From Litorilinea aerophila (lineage in GTDB: Bacteria; Chloroflexota; Anaerolineae; Caldilineales; Caldilineaceae), in the NCBI RefSeq assembly GCF_006569185.2, contig NZ_VIGC02000017.1:1-64000 (forward strand): 64,000 nucleotides of DNA, written 5' to 3'. The notes under the pieces were generated by a model. That model was not told the origin of the DNA, did not search any database, and saw nothing but the letters and a program-made list of their open reading frames with translations. Positions 9,525 through 20,800 of this stretch are shown in pieces. The position numbers were made by a program, and so were the translations under genes. Every line of letters begins with the position of its first letter. Position 1 is the first letter of the stretch.

Positions 9525-12500
9525 ATGCGCATTAAACGGGTCGTCATCCAGGGCTTTAAGACCTTCGCCCGTAAAACTGAATTTATCTTCGACCCCGGCG
9601 TGACCGCCATTGTCGGTCCCAACGGCAGCGGCAAGAGCAACATCGTCGACGCCATCCGCTGGTGCCTGGGCGAACAGAGCTTCAGCCTGTTGCGCTCCAA
9701 AAAGACCAGCGACATCATCTTTTCTGGCAGCGACCAAAAGGCCCGCCTGGGCATGGCCCAGGTCACCGTCACCCTGGACAACAGCCAGGGCCAGATTCCC
9801 CTGGACTTCGAAGAGGTGGAGATCACCCGGCGGGCCTATCGGGACGGCAACAACGAGTACCTCATCAACGGCCAGCGGGTGCGCCTGCAGGATATCACCG
9901 AAGCCCTTGCCCAGACCGGCCTGGGCAAGCGCACCTACGCCCTCATCGGCCAGGGGCTCATCGACCGGGTGCTGAGCCTGGCGCCCGAGGAGCGGCGCTC
10001 CCTCTTCGAGGAGGCCGCCGGCATCACCGGCTATCAGGCCAAGCGCAACACGACCCTGCGCCGGCTGGAGGCCACCCAGCAAAACCTGACCCGGGTCCAG
10101 GACATCATCGCCGAGCTCAGCCCACGACTGGGCCACCTGCGCCGCCAGGCGGAGCGGGCCCGGGAGCGGGAACAGATCGCGGCCGACCTGCGCCAGCTGT
10201 TGCGCACCTGGTATGGCTACCGCTGGCACCAGGCCCTGGCCGAGCTGGAACGGCAACATGGCCAGGTGGTGGCGCTGAAGCAGCAGGTGGCCCGACGCCA
10301 GCAGGAGCTGGAAGCTGTGGGTCGGCAGATTGAATCCCTGCGCACCCGACAGGCGGCCCTGCGCAACCAGCTTGGCGACCGACACCGGGAAAGCAGCATC
10401 CTCCACCGCCAGGCCGAACGGGTGGGACGGGAACTGGCCGTGGCGCAAGAACGCCTGCGCCAGGTCCAGGCCCGCCAGGAAGAAGCCCAGCGGGAGCTGG
10501 TTCCCCTGCGCCTGCAACAGGAGACCCTCCAGGGCCGCATTGCCGACCTGGAGGGGCAGCTGGCCCAGAGCCGGGCTCACTACGAGGAGCGACGGGCCCA
10601 GGTGGAGGCCGTGCAACGGGAAGTGGCCCGGCGTCAGCAGGAGCAGGCCGAGCTGGAGCAACAACTGGCCGTGGCCCGCCAGACGGTGAACCAGCTTGCC
10701 ACCCGCCGCGCCAACGACCAGGCCCGGATCCAGCAGTGGGAAGAGCGGCAGGCCAGCCTCCGCCAGGAACTGGCCGAGCAGACGGAAGCTCTTGCCGCAT
10801 CTCGCCAGGCGGCCCAGGCCCTGCAGGAGCACCTGCAGGAGGCGGAGCGCCTGTTGGCCGCCACCCAGGCCGAAGGCACCCGGGTCCAGCAGGAGATGGA
10901 GCAACGCCAGGCAGAGATGGCCGCCCTGCGCCAGGCACTGGCAGAAGCCCAGGAGGTGCGGGTCGCTGCGGATCGGACGGCGGACCGCCTCCAGACCCGC
11001 TTCGAACTGTTGCAGCGACTGCGCAACGAAGGAGCCGGCTACGCCAGCGGCGTCCGGGCGGTGCTCGCGGCGGCCCAGGGTCCCTCCCCCGCCCTGACCG
11101 GCGTCATCGGCACCGTGGCCACGGCCATCCACGTCCCACCCCACCTGGACAGGGCCATGGAGACGGCCCTGGGCGGCGCCATCCAGCATGTGATCGTCCG
11201 TCGGTGGGGAGATGCTCAGCGGGCCATCGAGTACCTGAAGCAGAGCGGGCAGGGCCGGGCCACCTTTCTGCCCCTGGACCGGCTACACGTGCTGCCGCCC
11301 ATTCCGGCCCCCAGGCAGCCGGGCGTCCTGGGCAACGCCGCGGAGCTGGTCTCCTACTCGCCGGATGTGGAGCCGGCCGTCCAGCAGCTCCTGAACCGGG
11401 TCTGGGTGGTGGAGGACCTGGACACGGCCCGGCAGGCGCTGGACAGCATCACCCGGGGCCCCCGCCCCACGGTGGTCACCCTGGAGGGCGACATTGTGCG
11501 GCCCGGCGGTGCCGTGACCGGCGGCAGTGACCGCAGCCAGCAGGACCATTCCATGCTGGCCCGGGAACGGGAGCTGCGTGAATTGCCCGCCCAGATGGAG
11601 GAGGCCAACGCCCGGGCCCGACAGGCAGCCGAGAAGTGCCAGGAGCTGCATAGCCGTCTGGAAGCCCTGCAGGCCCAGATGGGCCCCCTGCAGGAAAGGC
11701 TGGCGGCCCTGGCTCGCCAGGAGCGGCAACAACGGGCCGAGCTGGATGACCTGCGCCGACAACTGGACCGGGCCCGCCAGGGAGAGCAGTGGCAGGCCGA
11801 ACGGCGGGCCACCCTGCAACAGGAGTTGGATAGGCTGGCAGCGCAGATCCAGGAGACCCGCCAGGCGCTGGCCGCCCTGTCCCAGGAAGAGACCGAGGCC
11901 CGGCAGGCCCTGGAGGAGGCCGAGGCAGCGGTGGAGGCGGCCGGGGTGGGCGACCTGCTGCGACAACTGGCCGATGTTCGCGCCGCCGCGGCGGCGGCCC
12001 AGGGCGATCTCCAGAGCCAGCAGGCCCTGCTGGCCAACCAGCGCTCCGGGCTGCAAAGCGTGGTGGACCAGATCGGGGCCAAGGAGCGGCAGATCGGGCT
12101 GCTGCAGGCCGAGGAAGAGCAGTTGAACCGCCGCATCCGGGAGCTGAGCGCGCAGGAAGACCAGTTGACCGGCGCCCTGGTGGCCCTCCAGTCCCACATC
12201 CGGCCGGCGGAAGCGGAGTTGGCCCGCCTGGAGGCCGAGCAGCAACAGGCCGAAGGCGAAGAGCGCCGCCTCCAGGAGGGACTGCGCCGGGATGAAAACG
12301 CCTGGAACGGGGCCCAGTATCAGCTCCAGCGCTGCGAAGATGCCCTTCAGCAGCTGCGCCACGACATCGAGCAGGACCTGGGGCTGGTTCTCCTGGAGGA
12401 GAGCGACGAGGTGGCCTATCAGCCGCCCCTGCCCTGGGAAGCGGTGGTGGAGCAGCTACCGGCACTGACCAGTATTCCCGAGGGGCTGGAAGAGGAAGTG

Positions 12501-13187
12501 CGAGAGATGCGGGCGCGCCTCAGCCGGGTGAGCAATGTGAACCCGGACGCGCCCCGGGAGTATGAGGAGGCCGCCAGCCGCCACGAGCACCTGCTCACCC
12601 AGTCGCGGGACCTGGAAGCCGCCGCGGCGGACCTGCGCAAGATCATCCGGGAGCTGGACGAGGTGATGCGCCGACGCCTGCAGGAGACCTTCCACGCGGT
12701 GGCCCAGGAATTCGTCCAGTTCTTCCGGACCCTCTTCAACGGCGGCACAGCCGAGCTCCTTCTGACCGATCCCGACGACATCGCCAACTCCGGGATCGAG
12801 ATCATTGCCCGCCCGCCGGGCAAGCGCCCCCAGAGCCTGGAGCTCCTTTCCGGTGGCGAACGGACCCTGGCGGCCTGCGCCCTGATCTTCGCCATCCTCA
12901 AGGTCAGCCCCACTCCATTCTGCGTGCTGGATGAGGTGGACGCCGCCCTGGACGAGGCCAACGTGGACCGCTTCCGCCAGAGCGTGGAGGCCCTCAGCGC
13001 CGGCACCCAGTTCATCATCATTACCCACAACCGGCGCACCCTGGAAGGGACCAACGCCATCTACGGCATCACCATGGGCAAGGATGGCATCAGCCAGGTG
13101 ATCAGCCTGCGACTGGAGGGCGACCGCATGGTCCCCGCCGAGGAGAACGGCAGTCAGGCCCAGGCCCGCGAAGTGATGGAGATGTAG
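9525..13187 (+). CDS. smc: Chromosome segregation SMC ATPase
   Basis: This 1,220-residue SMC protein forms the core of the condensin-like complex that organises and separates chromosomes. The Walker A motif GPNGSGKSN is near residue 32. Two long Gln/Arg/Glu-rich coiled coils flank a hinge at about 500-670. The ABC signature [10 protein letters not shown] is near 1106, and Walker [14 protein letters not shown] near 1130. Length is typical. GAGGA upstream supports ATG 9525. The kleisin partner scpA is not adjacent. Clusters of smc with rnc and ftsY are common in bacteria, and both genes follow here, although rnc is on the opposite strand. Confidence 0.97.
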   Translation: MRIKRVVIQGFKTFARKTEFIFDPGVTAIVGPNGSGKSNIVDAIRWCLGEQSFSLLRSKKTSDIIFSGSDQKARLGMAQVTVTLDNSQGQIPLDFEEVEITRRAYRDGNNEYLINGQRVRLQDITEALAQTGLGKRTYALIGQGLIDRVLSLAPEERRSLFEEAAGITGYQAKRNTTLRRLEATQQNLTRVQDIIAELSPRLGHLRRQAERAREREQIAADLRQLLRTWYGYRWHQALAELERQHGQVVALKQQVARRQQELEAVGRQIESLRTRQAALRNQLGDRHRESSILHRQAERVGRELAVAQERLRQVQARQEEAQRELVPLRLQQETLQGRIADLEGQLAQSRAHYEERRAQVEAVQREVARRQQEQAELEQQLAVARQTVNQLATRRANDQARIQQWEERQASLRQELAEQTEALAASRQAAQALQEHLQEAERLLAATQAEGTRVQQEMEQRQAEMAALRQALAEAQEVRVAADRTADRLQTRFELLQRLRNEGAGYASGVRAVLAAAQGPSPALTGVIGTVATAIHVPPHLDRAMETALGGAIQHVIVRRWGDAQRAIEYLKQSGQGRATFLPLDRLHVLPPIPAPRQPGVLGNAAELVSYSPDVEPAVQQLLNRVWVVEDLDTARQALDSITRGPRPTVVTLEGDIVRPGGAVTGGSDRSQQDHSMLARERELRELPAQMEEANARARQAAEKCQELHSRLEALQAQMGPLQERLAALARQERQQRAELDDLRRQLDRARQGEQWQAERRATLQQELDRLAAQIQETRQALAALSQEETEARQALEEAEAAVEAAGVGDLLRQLADVRAAAAAAQGDLQSQQALLANQRSGLQSVVDQIGAKERQIGLLQAEEEQLNRRIRELSAQEDQLTGALVALQSHIRPAEAELARLEAEQQQAEGEERRLQEGLRRDENAWNGAQYQLQRCEDALQQLRHDIEQDLGLVLLEESDEVAYQPPLPWEAVVEQLPALTSIPEGLEEEVREMRARLSRVSNVNPDAPREYEEAASRHEHLLTQSRDLEAAAADLRKIIRELDEVMRRRLQETFHAVAQEFVQFFRTLFNGGTAELLLTDPDDIANSGIEIIARPPGKRPQSLELLSGGERTLAACALIFAILKVSPTPFCVLDEVDAALDEANVDRFRQSVEALSAGTQFIIITHNRRTLEGTNAIYGITMGKDGISQVISLRLEGDRMVPAEENGSQAQAREVMEM

Positions 13188-13214
13188 CCCGTTTCTACAG
13201 CGGCTTCAAGCCGA

Positions 13215-14027
13215 CTACCGGCCCGACGGTTTCCCCTGGTTCAGGCCGTCTTCGGTGCCGGGCAAGGGCAGGGGCGGCGGCAGGGGCCACTGGGCCTCCA
13301 GCGCGGGGTCGGGCGTGTATTCAGGCACGTTGACTCCGATGCGATGGAGGGCCATGGCCGCCGCAGCCTGGGAAGCCTCCTGCTTGCTGTGGCCCCGCCC
13401 CACACCCCACGGATGTTGTAGAATGGAGACCTGGATGGTGAAGATGCGGGCGTGGTCTGGGCCTTCACTATCCACCACCTTGTAGCGGGGCGCCGCGCCG
13501 AAGACCTCCTGGGCCCACTCCTGGAGGCGGCTCTTGGGATCCTTGCCGTAGTCCCCCTCCTGTAGCAGCGCCAGCTCGTCTTCCATCTGGCTCAGCACAA
13601 AGTGGCGCGCCACATCGATGCCATGCTCCAGGTAGATGGCGCCGACCAGGGCCTCGAAGGTGGCGCACAGGATGGCCGACCGCTGGCGTCCGCCGCTCTC
13701 GTCCTCGCCGTGCCCCAGCAGCAGATAGTCGCCCAGGTCAAGGCGTTCAGCCAGGCGGGCCAGGGTCTCCCGGCGCACCAGGGCGGCCCGCAGGTTGGTG
13801 AGGTCCCCCTCCCGCTGTTCTGGGAAGCGGCGAAACAGCTCCTCGCTGACGATGAAGCCCAGAATGGCGTCACCCAGAAACTCCAGCCGCTCGTTGTCCT
13901 CCAGCACTTCATCATCCGGGGCTTCGTTCAGGTAGCTGCGATGGACGAAGGCCTGTTGAAGCAGTTGTTTGTCATTAAAATGAAGATGATGACGTTCCTC
14001 AAATTCAGATAGGTCAGCAGCACTCAC
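13215..14027 (-). CDS. rnc: Ribonuclease III
   Basis: This 270-residue double-stranded RNA endonuclease acts in rRNA and mRNA processing. The signature [13 protein letters not shown] is near residue 45 and holds metal-binding acidic residues; a second acidic site follows ([11 protein letters not shown]). The dsRNA-binding domain occupies about 160-230 ([12 protein letters not shown]). A Pro-rich tail of ~40 residues ends the protein. It starts 11 bases after the thrC stop codon, so the two form an operon. It converges with smc across a 27-base gap containing a small hairpin (CGGCTTCAAGCCG). Confidence 0.96.
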   Translation of the reverse strand: MSAADLSEFEERHHLHFNDKQLLQQAFVHRSYLNEAPDDEVLEDNERLEFLGDAILGFIVSEELFRRFPEQREGDLTNLRAALVRRETLARLAERLDLGDYLLLGHGEDESGGRQRSAILCATFEALVGAIYLEHGIDVARHFVLSQMEDELALLQEGDYGKDPKSRLQEWAQEVFGAAPRYKVVDSEGPDHARIFTIQVSILQHPWGVGRGHSKQEASQAAAAMALHRIGVNVPEYTPDPALEAQWPLPPPLPLPGTEDGLNQGKPSGR

Positions 14028-14038
14028 GAGATTCTATC

Positions 14039-15169
14039 CTACTCTTCATCCACGCTGGGTGGATTCTTCAGGCCATGGCCGGTCAGAACGGCCACGACGC
14101 TATCGCTGGCGTTGAAAAGGGAAAGGCTTTTGCACAACGCGGCCGCCACAGTGGCACTGGTAGGCTCCACAAAGAGCCCCCGTTCAGCCAGTTGGCGGTG
14201 GGCCTGCCGGATCTCGGCTTCGTCGACGGCCACCACAGTCCCCTGGGAGCGGCGCAGCGCCTCCAGCAGGGAGGCGGCCCGCACCGGCACGTTGATGGCG
14301 ATGCCGTCGGCGCTGATGGGCTCCATGACCACGGTGGGATGAACCTGGGTCTGGCGGTGATGGAAGGCATCGTAGATGGGCGTGTAGGGCTCGGCCTGAA
14401 CGGCCATCAGCCTGGGGAGTTTGTCGGTCACGCCGGAATTTTGCAGATGTTGGAAGCCACGCCAGATGCCCAACAGCGCTCCGCCATGGCCGGCCGGCGC
14501 CACCACCCAGTCCGGCACCTGGCGCCCCAGCTGCTCCCAGATCTCCCAGGCCGCGGTCATCTGCCCCAGCAGGAAGGCCGGATGCCAGGCGTGGGAGGCG
14601 TATTTGATGGACTTAACCATACGGCTGGCCGCGGCCGCGGCTTTGGAGGCCGCGTCCCGGGGGCCGGGAACTTCCACCAGCTCCGCGCCGTAGATGGCGA
14701 TCTGGGCCTTTTTGGGCATGGGCGCGCTCTCGGGGACGTAGATACATGCCTCCAGGCCGGCCCGGGCCGCGTAGCAGGCCAGGCTGGCCCCGGCGTTGCC
14801 GCTGGAATCGTCCACCACGGTCAGCGCCCCCCGGCTGACCAGCCAGTTCACCATCACGCTCACGCCCCGATCCTTGTAACTGCCCGTCGGCATCAGGGCA
14901 TCCAGCTTCCAGTGGAGGGGCAGCCCATGCCAGCGGTCTTGAATCAGGGGTGTCCACCCTTCGCCCAGGGTCACCAGCTCCTGGCCGGGGCCGACCACGG
15001 GCAACATGGCCCGGTAGCGCCATTGACCTGCCTGGGCAGGGTCGATGGCCGCAGGGTCGAAGGGGGGGAGGTCGGTGTACTCCAGAGGCGTGGAAGTGCT
15101 GGGGCAACGGAGGGGGCTGAGCTCAGCCGGTGCCCGAAAGCTACAGGTCGGGCAATATGCGATCACCAC
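14039..15169 (-). CDS. thrC: Threonine synthase
   Basis: This PLP-dependent enzyme of 376 residues converts O-phosphohomoserine to threonine. The PLP lysine lies in PTGSYKDRG (near residue 97), and the phosphate-loop-like SSGNAGAS motif is near 122. The N-terminus carries CPTC and a later Cys, the short metal-ribbon-like start seen in one group of threonine synthases. It begins with GTG (15169, or a second GTG at 15166) after AAAGGA. Related PLP lyases share this fold, but the motif combination favours ThrC. It is the first gene of the minus-strand pair with rnc and is divergent from ftsY. Confidence 0.9.
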   Translation of the reverse strand: MVIAYCPTCSFRAPAELSPLRCPSTSTPLEYTDLPPFDPAAIDPAQAGQWRYRAMLPVVGPGQELVTLGEGWTPLIQDRWHGLPLHWKLDALMPTGSYKDRGVSVMVNWLVSRGALTVVDDSSGNAGASLACYAARAGLEACIYVPESAPMPKKAQIAIYGAELVEVPGPRDAASKAAAAASRMVKSIKYASHAWHPAFLLGQMTAAWEIWEQLGRQVPDWVVAPAGHGGALLGIWRGFQHLQNSGVTDKLPRLMAVQAEPYTPIYDAFHHRQTQVHPTVVMEPISADGIAINVPVRAASLLEALRRSQGTVVAVDEAEIRQAHRQLAERGLFVEPTSATVAAALCKSLSLFNASDSVVAVLTGHGLKNPPSVDEE

Positions 15170-15350
15170 TGCATCCTTTCCAGGACAGACCTTGTGCCAG
15201 GGCTTCCGTGGAGGGAGAAGGCCGCGGGAGCCCGAACGGGGTGGGGGCCTTTCCCCCTTGCACAGGCTGACGGGTTCACAGTTGCGCTGGTTTAGCCGTT
15301 CCCCTTAAGTTTCCCGCAATTGGGGCCACCTTGTCAAAGCAGCCCAATGC

Positions 15351-15414
15351 TTGGATGCGCCCCCGTAGCCGTGCTATAATCCTGGTCGTGGGTAGACGCG
15401 GGCTTTCCGCGTCT
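15351..15414 (+). promoter_or_regulatory. ftsY promoter and leader hairpin
   Basis: TTGGAT at 15351-15356 and TATAAT at 15375-15380 are 18 bases apart, and TG precedes the -10 as TGC-TATAAT (extended -10). Just after the expected start, a perfect 8-bp stem AGACGCGG/CCGCGTCT (15394-15401/15407-15414) is followed by CTCTTTG. It could be an early attenuator or a 5'-stabilising hairpin. The rest of the thrC-ftsY gap shows nothing else. Confidence 0.7.
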
Positions 15415-15467
15415 CTCTTTGTGATCCCGATTCTGCATTGCGATTCGGCGGCCCTGCCAGGCGCCGA

Positions 15468-16445
15468 ATGTTCTCATCCAGGAGCAGTCGATTGTTACGG
15501 CGACTATTCGGCAAATCAGAAACCAAAAGCCAGGACGAAGTCAAGCTAGAAGAAAGCCTGCAGAAGACCCGGTCCGGCATCTTGGGCCGGCTGGGGGCCA
15601 TCTTCCAGGAAAATGAAATCACGGAAGCCCTCTGGGAAGAGCTGGAAGAGACCCTCATCATGGGCGACGTGGGGGTGGCCACCACCATGGAGTTGGTAGA
15701 ACGGACCCGGGACCGGGTAGAGCGGGAGGGGATCAAGAGCACCCGGGACGCCTACCTGGTGCTCAAACAGGAGATGGTGCGGCTTCTGGAGTCGGACGAG
15801 CCCCTGCACATCGACGAGCCCCGCATCCTGACCGTGGTGCTGGTGGTCGGCGTGAACGGCTCCGGCAAGACCACCACCATCGGCAAGATGGCCCACTACT
15901 ACAAACAGCGAGGCCGTAAAGTGGTCCTGGGCGCCGCGGATACCTTCCGGGCCGCTGCCATTGATCAGCTCAAGATCTGGGCGGAACGGGCTGGGGTGGA
16001 CGTGATTGCCCATGAGCCGGGGGCAGACCCGGGGGCCGTAGTCTACGACGCCATCCGGGCCAGCCAGGAAAGCCGCAAGGCTGACCTGCTCATCGTGGAT
16101 ACCGCGGGCCGGCTCCAGACCAAGTTCAACCTGATGAAAGAGCTGGAGAAGATCCGGGGCGTGGCCAGCAAGCTGGTCCACCGCGCGCCCCACGAGGTCC
16201 TGCTGGTGTTGGACGCCTCCACGGGCCAGAATGCCATCTCCCAGGCCAAGAGCTTCAAGGAGAGTGCCGGCGTGACCGGCATTGTCCTCACCAAGCTGGA
16301 CGGCACCAGCAAAGGCGGGGCCGTGCTGAGCATCAAACGGGAGCTGGGCGTGCCTGTACGCTTTGTGGGCACAGGCGAGAAGCTGGAGGACTTCGCCCTC
16401 TTCGACCCGGTGGCCTTTGTGGAGGGCCTGCTGGGCGATTCATAG
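15468..16445 (+). CDS. ftsY: Signal recognition particle receptor FtsY
   Basis: This 325-residue SRP GTPase receptor docks ribosome-SRP complexes at the inner membrane. The short basic N-terminus ([13 protein letters not shown]) can bind lipid. The N domain precedes the G domain with [10 protein letters not shown] near residue 128, the DTFRAAA motif near 158, DTAGR near 210 and TKLDGT near 275. ATG 15468 is chosen over a TTG at 15438 because the added residues are unlike the family. The Shine-Dalgarno is weak. The acidic A domain of E. coli FtsY is absent, as in many bacteria. Confidence 0.95.
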   Translation: MFSSRSSRLLRRLFGKSETKSQDEVKLEESLQKTRSGILGRLGAIFQENEITEALWEELEETLIMGDVGVATTMELVERTRDRVEREGIKSTRDAYLVLKQEMVRLLESDEPLHIDEPRILTVVLVVGVNGSGKTTTIGKMAHYYKQRGRKVVLGAADTFRAAAIDQLKIWAERAGVDVIAHEPGADPGAVVYDAIRASQESRKADLLIVDTAGRLQTKFNLMKELEKIRGVASKLVHRAPHEVLLVLDASTGQNAISQAKSFKESAGVTGIVLTKLDGTSKGGAVLSIKRELGVPVRFVGTGEKLEDFALFDPVAFVEGLLGDS

Positions 16446-16599
16446 CGGATGCGCCCTCGTGGCTCGTGGCACTGCGGGGGTACCGCAGGGAGAGGACGTG
16501 TGGCTCGGAAGCCCCAGGGCGCACCTGGATCATCCGTGGCTTTCTGCAGCCAAGTCATTTTTGGAATCGGCATAAACAGAGGAGTGAAAAGGGTTCATC

Positions 16600-17713
16600 A
16601 TGAGCGAATTATGCAATCGGCTGAAACGGCTGGTGGAGCAGGTAGACGTAATCAGGGGGCGTCTTTGACCTGCCACAAAAGCAGGCAAGGGTGCAGGCGC
16701 TGGAACAGGAATCCATCTCACCGGATTTCTGGAACGACCAGCAGGCTGCACAGAAAAAAATGCAGGAACTTAGCGTCCTGCGAGAACAGGTAGAACTCTG
16801 GGAAGGCCTCTACCGCCGGGCGCAGGATGCCCTCGAGCTATGCGAAATGGCCGAGGTAGACGAAGATCCCGGGCTGCTGGAAGAGCTGGAACGGGAGGCC
16901 ACCGCGCTGGAGGAGGACTTCGAGAAGCATCAGTTTGCTCTGGCCTTGAGCGGCAAACATGACGCGGATTCCGCCATCCTGAGCATTCATGCCGGCGCGG
17001 GCGGCACCGAAGCCCAGGACTGGGCCCAGATGCTCCTGCGCATGTACCTCCGCTGGGCGGAAAAGCGTGGCTACAAAACCACCATCACCGACATGACCGA
17101 GGGGGAAGAAGCCGGCATCAAGAGCGTGACCGTGGAGGTGGAGGGGCCCTATGCCTACGGCTACCTGAAGGCAGAAAAGGGAACCCACCGTCTGGTCCGC
17201 CTCAGCCCGTTCGACGCCAGCAACCGGCGGCACACCAGCTTCGCCAAGGTGGAGGTCATGCCGGTGCTGGACGAGGACATCGACATCGAAATCGACCCCA
17301 AGGATATCGAGATCGAGGTCTTCCTGAGCGGCGGGGCCGGCGGCCAGAATGTCCAGAAGAATGCCACGGCCGTACGCATCCGCCACCTGCCTACTGGCAT
17401 CGTGGTCACCTGCCAGAACGAACGCAGCCAGACCCAGAACCGGGAGTCGGCCATGCGGGTGCTGCGGGGGAAGCTCTACGAGCTGGAGCAGGAGCGCCTG
17501 GCCGAAGAGAAGGCCCGCCTCAAGGGTGAAAATGTCCAGGCCGACTTCGGCACCCAGATCCGCAGCTACGTCCTCCATCCCTACCAGATGGTCAAGGATC
17601 TGCGTACCAACGTGGAGACGGGCAACACCACCGCGGTCCTGGACGGGGAGATCGACCCGTTCATCGAAGCGTGGCTCAAGCAGCAGGTAGGGGTGGAAGC
17701 CCTGGAAAATTAG
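16600..17713 (+). CDS. prfB: Peptide chain release factor 2, with programmed +1 frameshift
   Basis: RF2 releases peptides at UGA and UAA. Translation from ATG 16600 reads 22 codons to an in-frame TGA at 16666-16668. A +1 shift at CTT-TGA-C continues in the frame that ends at 17713, giving about 370 residues. The Shine-Dalgarno-like AGGGGG (16654-16659) has the same spacing to CTT-TGA as in the E. coli site. The codon-recognition motif SPF (RLSPFDAS) and the catalytic GGQ (GGAGGQN, near residue 246) are present. The shift makes RF2 level self-regulating. A naive single-frame call would lose the first ~30 residues. GAGGAG lies upstream of the start, somewhat distant. Confidence 0.95.
16654..16669 (+). 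promoter_or_regulatory. Programmed +1 ribosomal frameshift signal of prfB
   Basis: An internal SD AGGGGG, then CGT, then CTT-TGA-C form the classical RF2 recoding site. After Leu (CTT 16663-16665) the ribosome slips one base and reads GAC at 16667-16669. Confidence 0.95.
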
Positions 17714-17744
17714 CCGTGTAATCGCCGAACAAGCAGAGCCGAAC

Positions 17745-17785
17745 AAGCAGAGAGGGGCGGGTTGTGAACCCGCCCCTCTCTGCTT
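17745..17785. terminator. Bidirectional terminator between prfB and the giant surface gene
   Basis: A perfect 19-bp stem (17745-17763 with 17767-17785, loop GTG) lies between two convergent genes. U-tracts are poor on both sides, but the GC-rich stem is exceptionally stable and is placed to serve both transcripts. Confidence 0.75.
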
Positions 17786-17814
17786 TCAGGTGCGCCTTTC
17801 AAAGATCCGCCGAC

Positions 17815-20800
17815 TTACCGACGCTCAACGTGGGGCAGATAGATCCGGTATCCGTCCCACGGCGCCAGCATGCCTTCGATGGGCCCATACTCGATGGTGG
17901 CCCCGTCTCGCGTCACCTCCTGTAGCCAGTAGAAGTAACGGACGTTGCGCTCGGCCGTGGTATCTTCGAAGCGGTAGGTACTGTTGTTGCCCCGGGCCTG
18001 GATCAGGTTGGGGGTGATACGGCTGGCATGGGCCCGCTCCCCATCGACGCTCCGCCAGATGTGGAAGCCCCGGGTATTCACCTCCAGGCCGGTGGACCAG
18101 GTCAACACCAGGTATCCGTTCTCCACCACCGGCACAAACCGCTGGAGCTCGATGGCATCCGGCCGGTTGTCGATGATCACGTCCACCACATCCTCGTTGT
18201 CATCCGGGATAGGATCGTAGGCCGGCAGGTCGGTGACCACCCGGGCCACGTTCTGGACCACGCCGGGCAGGGCATTGCCATCCACCGTTGCGATCAGGGT
18301 GAACCGCTGTTCCTGGCCCACCGGAATGTCGCCCAGCTGGCAGCGGACGCCTGTTTCAGTTACCGTGCAGGGCACGGTGGCGCTCACATAGTTCAGCCCG
18401 GCCGGCAGGAAGTCCGTCACGACGACGCTGATCGCCGGTGATGGCCCCGCGTTGTAAACGCCGATGGTGAAGGTGATCCGCTGACCCGGATAGACGTGGG
18501 TGATCTCCCCCGTCTTGGTGATGGCCAGGCTGACCACCGGCCCCACCACCACGGCCCGCTCGCCTGTGTTGTTGGTCTCTTCGGGATCGGGCGTCTCCGC
18601 AAAGACCACCGCATCGTTGTCGACCGGCGTGCCGGGCGGCAGGTCTGGCGCCACCTGGGTCACCGCGGTGATGATAACCGTGTTGCTGACGGCCAGGGTA
18701 CCCAACTGACAGATATGGTCCACACACACGCCCTGGCTCGCCTGGAGCTGGAGCAGGGTGAGCTGCGGCGGAAGCACTTCCTTCACATCCACCCCCTCGG
18801 CGATGGACGGACCCCGGTTGTGCACCCGAATGGTGTAGGTGACCGTGTCGCCAGCTTCGACCGGGCTGTGGCTGGCCTGTTTGTCCACCTCGATGTCGGC
18901 CACGCCAAAGGCCTGGGTCTGGGCCTCACTCCGGTTATTAGCCAGATTCGGATCGGCCGTGTCGCTGGAGACATAGGCCGTGTTGCGTATCAGGATGCCC
19001 TTGGGCAGGGGGCTATCCACCACCACCTGAATCTGCAAGGTACGGGATTCGCCCACGCCCAGGTTGCCCAGATCCCAGCGCAGGGGCGCCGGCCCACCGT
19101 CCGGATTTGGCGTGGCGCCCAGGAAGATGAGCCCGGCAGGCAGGGCATCCGTCACCACCACATTTTCAGCCACCGACGGGCCAGCATTCTGCACCAACAG
19201 GGTGTAGGTCATGGATTCCCCGGCCACCACCAGGTCGGTACTGGCACTCTTCAGAACGCTGACATCCGCCTGGGTGGCCACGGGGTGCCGGGCCTCGGCC
19301 TGGTTGTTATCCAGAACCGGATCCCGGGTGTCACTGCCCACCTGGACATGGTTCACCAGCTCGCCGGCGGCGTCGGGCGGCAGGCTGACCACCACCCGCA
19401 GACTCTGGCTGGCGCCGGCCGCCAGGCCGCCCAGCGAGCAGCGCAGGATGCCCTCGGCAACCAGGTCACACCCGGGATGTTCCACGGCAGTCACGCCCGC
19501 AGGCAGGGTGTCGGTCACCACCACCCCCAGGGCGTCGGCCGGCCCCAGGTTGCTCACCTGGATGTGATAGATGATGGTCTGGCCGGCCACCGCCGCGTCG
19601 CCGCCAGACGCCGGCTCACCGAGCTTGACCACGGCCAGGTCGGCCACAGCGCCCACTTCCACAGGCACGTCGTCCAGGTTGTTGTCCTCATCCGGATCGG
19701 GCTGGTTGGCCTGGACCAGCGCGCTGTTCAGCAGCTCGGTGCCGTCGGGAATGTTGGAAGCCAGCCGGGCGACGATGGTCACCGTTGCCGTGCTGGGGCT
19801 GCCGTTGTAGGGGAGCGTCCCCAGCAGGCAGACCACCCCCTGATCGCACAGCCCCTGGCTGCTGGTCACCTGGACCACGGTAAGGCCACCCGGCAGGGCA
19901 TCGATGATCTTGACGTCGGTGGCGTTCGCCGGGCCGTAGTTGGTCACCACCAGGGTGTAAGTGACCAGGCCACTGGCCAGGGCGGCTCCGCTGTTGGCCC
20001 GCTTCTCCAGGGCCAGATCCGCGGGCGGACCGAAGAATTGCTGGACCGTGGTCTCGGCGAAATCGCTCAGCACCGAGTCGGTCAGCGGCGTGCTGCTGGA
20101 CAGGCTCACGTCGTTGCGCAGCACCGTGCCGGTGGGCACGTCTGGGGCCACAAAGACCACCAGGAGGAAGCTGCGGGAGGCGCCGGCCGGCAGGGTGCCC
20201 AACTGGCAGGTGAGCACGCCGGCCGGGTTCTCCACACAGCTATCGGTATCGCTCATGTAGCTGGCGCCCGTGGGCAACACGTCCACCACGGTGACATCAT
20301 GGGCATCGCTGGGGCCGTCGTTGACCACATCGATGGCGTAGACCAGGGACGATTCCGGGCTGACCGGGTCGTTGAGATCCCGCTTGTCGATGCGCAGCCG
20401 GGCCAGGGTCTCCACCGTGGTCAGCAGGCTGTCCTGGTTGTTGTCCAGCTCGGGATCGGGCGTGGCCGTGAAGACGGTGGCCGTGTTGCTCAGGACAGTA
20501 CCGGCTGCCAGACCGGACGGCACCCGGCCCACCAGGGTGACGGTGGCCACTTCGCCGAGGGCCATGTCCCCCGTCTGGCAGATGTCCTGGGCGCAGGCGC
20601 TGACACCGCTGCCGGAGCGCTGGATGGTCCCCCGCACGAAGGTGACGCCCTCGGGCAGGGAGTCTTTCACATCCACCAGCCGGGCGGTGGAGGGACCCAG
20701 GTTGGTCACCACCACGGTGTAGGTGATCAGGTCGCCCGCGAAGACGGTGGCCGGGCCATGCTTGGTCAGCTGCAGATCGGCCAACGCCACCACGCTGGTG

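Noticed and set aside
8745-11189. An 814-residue minus-strand frame opposite smc and the membrane protein
   Set aside because: It is a shadow of coiled-coil codons, with no domain and no SD.
15438-15467. TTG start adding ten residues to FtsY
   Set aside because: The added residues do not resemble the family and there is no SD before TTG.
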